Part shown: positions 61,667 through 64,000 of the stretch, piece by piece
Numbering within the stretch: position 1 is the stretch's first letter
Layout: every line of letters begins with the position of its first letter
Assembly: GCF_902729405.1 (NCBI RefSeq)
Contig: NZ_LR746496.1
Coordinates: forward strand, 2,232,001 to 2,296,000
Length of the DNA: 64,000 nucleotides
Source of the DNA: Acididesulfobacillus acetoxydans
GTDB lineage: Bacteria; Bacillota; Desulfitobacteriia; Desulfitobacteriales; Desulfitobacteriaceae
Reading direction: 5' to 3'
Notes under the pieces: model-generated
What the model saw: the letters and a program-made list of their open reading frames with translations, nothing else
Database searches by the model: none
What the model was told of the DNA's origin: nothing
Position numbers and translations under genes: made by a program

Positions 61667-63112
61667 TTGACGAAGCGGAGAAGAAACGACGGGAGCATCG
61701 GTAAAAGGGTTCTGGGGACCGTTGCACTTGTGCTTTCCATCCTGGGTTTTTTGGGTACATTTGGGGTTACCGGGCCGGGCAGAGCGGTGGCAGCCTATTT
61801 TTCCGGGCTATTTGGACACTTGGCCTGGATTGGACCGTACTTATTATTTGCCTTGGCTGTCTACCTGTGGTTCAGTCCCGGGCGGCGCCGCGGAAAGCGC
61901 CGGGCCAAGCCGTCCGGTCGGGGGCCTGGGACGAAAAAACCCGGGCAAAGGCAGGAACGTCGGGACCGAGGTTTAGCGGAGACCGACAGACCGCTGCCGG
62001 AGTACGAAGGGACTTTGTTTTCCGAGAGCCCGTCGAGTGATAAACGCGCCCCGGAAACCCGGGGAACCGTGGGTAATCACGGGGCGAACCGGCGCGCCCA
62101 GCAGAAACAAGCCGGCTGCAACGGGACGGATGCTCACCCGCGGCAAAGAAATCACAAGGCGAAGACAGATGCTCACCCGCGGCAAAAAGAAGGTTTTTGG
62201 GCACGAAGGAAAGGTAAACCGCGGAAAACCCGGGAACCGCAGGGAAGATTGGCGGGGAATAAGGGAGAAAACTCTGTCGGCTTGCCCCTTCCGCCTACGA
62301 AACTGACAACCCTCAAAGGATTTAACCGATATTTCAGGGAAGACTGGCAGGAATTTACTCCGCCGGGGCCGGAAAATTACCCGGAGTTGGGCCGAAACTT
62401 TCCTACATATTTCGGCGAAGGCGAGGCCGCGGGGAAGCCCACCCCTGTCATCAAGAGCTTGCACGGTCTGCGGGCTTATTTCCGGGAAGTGGGGAATGAA
62501 ACAGCGGCTAAGACAGAGGCACGGGTACATCCGGGGACACAGGAGGTACGTCCGCAGATACAGGCGGAGAAAGATCAGCCGGTCCGGGCGGGCGCACAGC
62601 AGCGAATACAGGCGAGGAGGCAGCCGGAGCCCCGGCTCGGGACTGCAAGCGGAATTCCGACGACCGTCAAGATGGAGGTACCTCCGGAAAAACATCCGGA
62701 TCCTCTGCCCCAGGGTTCGGACCCGGTAAAAATGACGCCTGTTGCCGAGGACGGTGACGGAGCGGGCGGCAGGGGGGTCAGAATACTGCTTGCCAGGGAA
62801 AGGCAGGAAGGCGAGGATGCCAATGACCCGCCGGTAGCCGGTGGGCCGGTGCCCGAGATTTCCGCCACGGCCGAGGGGATCCCTGATCAGGAAGCCCGGC
62901 TTTTTCTGGAAGCGGGCAGATTGTTTTTAAAAAGCGGTATGGCCTCGGTGACTTTTTTGCAACGCCGTCTGCAACTGGAGTATGCTCGGGCGGCCGAAAT
63001 CATGGACAAGCTGGAGGAGGAGGGAATTGTCGGGCCTTACGAAGGGAGCAAACCCAGGCGGCTTCTCGTCAGCCCGGCGGAATTTGAAGAGCGGTACGGC
63101 CAGAGGCAGTGA
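61667..63112 (+). CDS. FtsK-like protein with membrane N-terminus and gamma domain but no motor
   Basis: About 481 residues. The N-terminus has two membrane segments (VALVLSILGFLGTFGVT and IGPYLLFALAVYLWF). A basic, then mixed low-complexity region (residues about 70-400) follows. The last 65 residues are the FtsK/SpoIIIE gamma winged helix: SGMASVTFLQRRLQLEYARA, EIMDKLEEEGIVGPYEGSKP. This domain reads KOPS/SRS sequences in DNA translocases. The RecA-type ATPase with Walker motifs, expected between the two parts, is entirely absent. TTG 61667 is preferred, after GGGAGG. The frame is unbroken, so the protein may be made. It may be a deletion derivative or a DNA-tethering protein. Confidence 0.75.
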   Translation: MTKRRRNDGSIGKRVLGTVALVLSILGFLGTFGVTGPGRAVAAYFSGLFGHLAWIGPYLLFALAVYLWFSPGRRRGKRRAKPSGRGPGTKKPGQRQERRDRGLAETDRPLPEYEGTLFSESPSSDKRAPETRGTVGNHGANRRAQQKQAGCNGTDAHPRQRNHKAKTDAHPRQKEGFWARRKGKPRKTREPQGRLAGNKGENSVGLPLPPTKLTTLKGFNRYFREDWQEFTPPGPENYPELGRNFPTYFGEGEAAGKPTPVIKSLHGLRAYFREVGNETAAKTEARVHPGTQEVRPQIQAEKDQPVRAGAQQRIQARRQPEPRLGTASGIPTTVKMEVPPEKHPDPLPQGSDPVKMTPVAEDGDGAGGRGVRILLARERQEGEDANDPPVAGGPVPEISATAEGIPDQEARLFLEAGRLFLKSGMASVTFLQRRLQLEYARAAEIMDKLEEEGIVGPYEGSKPRRLLVSPAEFEERYGQRQ

Positions 63113-63208
63113 ACAGACCCGTGAATACATGATATGGATAGAATTGGGGATAATTATAGGGATTGCAAAAAAACATTGCAAAAAACCATGGATCACGGGG
63201 TCGATTCA

Positions 63209-64000
63209 ATGAAACTTAACACAGCCTCTAACCTTATGGATGAACAACCGTTAAAAGATATTGTCCTCAACCACGACGAGCTGATTAAGCACGCTTTTGA
63301 AATCTCCCATTTTCACGCTTTAACGGGCCCGGGCAAGAAAAGGGTTTTCCTGATGCCGCGGGTTTCGGACAACGCACGTTTCTTGCTGAAGGCTCACCGG
63401 GAGGTGAGCGCCTATGTCCAGAGGACTCAAGACATGGTTCCCGCCGCGGAGTGGTTTTTGGATAATTACTATTTGCTGAAAGATCTGCCCCGGGACATCC
63501 GGTTTAACCTCTCCAGGCATTACGAGCGCCAGCTTCCCTGCCTGGCCGGGGGGGTCTTTGCCGGCTATCCGCGGGTCTATGCCCTGATGGTCGAGTTGAT
63601 TGAACACACGGACAGCCTCTTACAGGAAGACAGTTTGAAGGATTTCATCACTACGTACCAAGAGCAGGTTCCCCTTTCCAGCGGTGAACTCTGGGCGATC
63701 CCCACCATGCTGCGGGTAGCCCTGCTGGAAAACGTCCGTCGCCTGGTGGAACAGATTCTGGAGATCCAGAACGAGCGGGATGCGGCGGAGAAATGGCTTG
63801 AACCCTTTCGCAACACCGAGCAGGCGTCCGAAGAGTGGGAGAAAACCCTGGAGCGAGCCGGTCAGCCGGACAGCTATTCTCCCGCTTACGGGGAGCGCCT
63901 CTTAAAGCGCATCAGGGAAATGGGCCTGGACGGGCTTCCTCTTCTGCGTCTGCTCGACCGCTTCATGGCGAAACAGGATACGAACATTGAAAGTCTGTCG
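63209..64000 (+). CDS. Cyclic beta-1,2-glucan synthase/GH94-like protein, N-terminal part (cut by window end)
   Basis: The frame is open from 63188 (ATG) through the window end; ATG 63209 has GGGG at a workable distance. The visible 264 residues include MPRVSDNARFLLKAHREVSA, RTQDMVPAAEWFLDNYYLLK and LPCLAGGVFAGYPRVYALMV, which match the N-terminal region of NdvB-like glucan synthases and related multi-domain glucoamylase/GH94 proteins. The glycosyltransferase and phosphorylase domains would lie beyond the window. A 97-bp gap from the FtsK-like gene contains two GATTGCAAAAAA-like repeats. Confidence 0.75.
   Translation, partial: MKLNTASNLMDEQPLKDIVLNHDELIKHAFEISHFHALTGPGKKRVFLMPRVSDNARFLLKAHREVSAYVQRTQDMVPAAEWFLDNYYLLKDLPRDIRFNLSRHYERQLPCLAGGVFAGYPRVYALMVELIEHTDSLLQEDSLKDFITTYQEQVPLSSGELWAIPTMLRVALLENVRRLVEQILEIQNERDAAEKWLEPFRNTEQASEEWEKTLERAGQPDSYSPAYGERLLKRIREMGLDGLPLLRLLDRFMAKQDTNIESLS

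Overview
The window looks like chromosomal DNA of an anaerobic, spore-forming, corrinoid-dependent member of the Bacillota (Clostridia/Peptococcaceae-like). This is inferred from gene content, not from any search. The supporting genes are HPr kinase, a SpoVB-type flippase, a near-consensus sigma-H promoter, ECF-type vitamin transport, frequent TTG/GTG starts with strong Shine-Dalgarno sequences, a cobalamin riboswitch, corrinoid methyltransferases and a B12-dependent lysine fermentation cluster.

Layout. 1-2.4 kb is a decayed accessory zone: the end of an Asp/Glu racemase, a broken acetyltransferase, a toxin-antitoxin pair whose toxin is frameshifted, and a small membrane protein. 2.5-6.8 kb holds a SNF2/RapA-type helicase gene split by one in-frame TAG just before a 105-bp coding repeat array; a TnpB fragment and a 5'-truncated zinc-ribbon gene follow. 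6.8-9.3 kb is a cobalamin riboswitch, an alpha-ribazole-kinase-like gene and a 5'-truncated ECF ATPase fused to EcfT. 9.5-10.9 kb holds hprK and a small unknown gene.

11.2-28.7 kb is the most unusual region. Four UroD/MtaA-family methyltransferase-like genes (one cut by an insertion sequence), one corrinoid protein and a complete ribose-type sugar ABC importer run in one direction into an aldose-epimerase-like gene, galT, galK, galE and a ROK regulator. I infer a sugar-linked system in which methyl groups are removed from an imported methylated sugar or glycoside by a corrinoid protein, and the sugar then enters the Leloir pathway.

28.7-39.2 kb holds a SpoVB-like flippase (minus strand), isoaspartyl dipeptidase, an EF-G-like GTPase and a 1419-residue acyl-CoA dehydratase activase-like protein, separated by conspicuous tandem-repeat intergenic regions. 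39.3-47.9 kb is a lysine fermentation cluster: a divergent PucR regulator, then kdd, kamB, a fused kamD-kamE, kal and kce.

47.9-52.1 kb holds an MFS exporter, a membrane protein, transposase and recombinase debris, an antitoxin/Doc-type pair and tRNA-Trp. 52.3-64 kb holds a PHP phosphoesterase, a four-BON protein, a Y-family (ImuB-like) protein paired with a DnaE polymerase, a YdjM-type membrane hydrolase, a nitroreductase, an FtsK-like protein with no motor domain, and the start of a cyclic-glucan-synthase/GH94-like gene.

B12 links several modules: riboswitch-controlled alpha-ribazole salvage, corrinoid methyl transfer and adenosylcobalamin lysine mutase. A second theme is many short tandem repeats, both between genes and as hydrophilic insertions inside otherwise conserved proteins.
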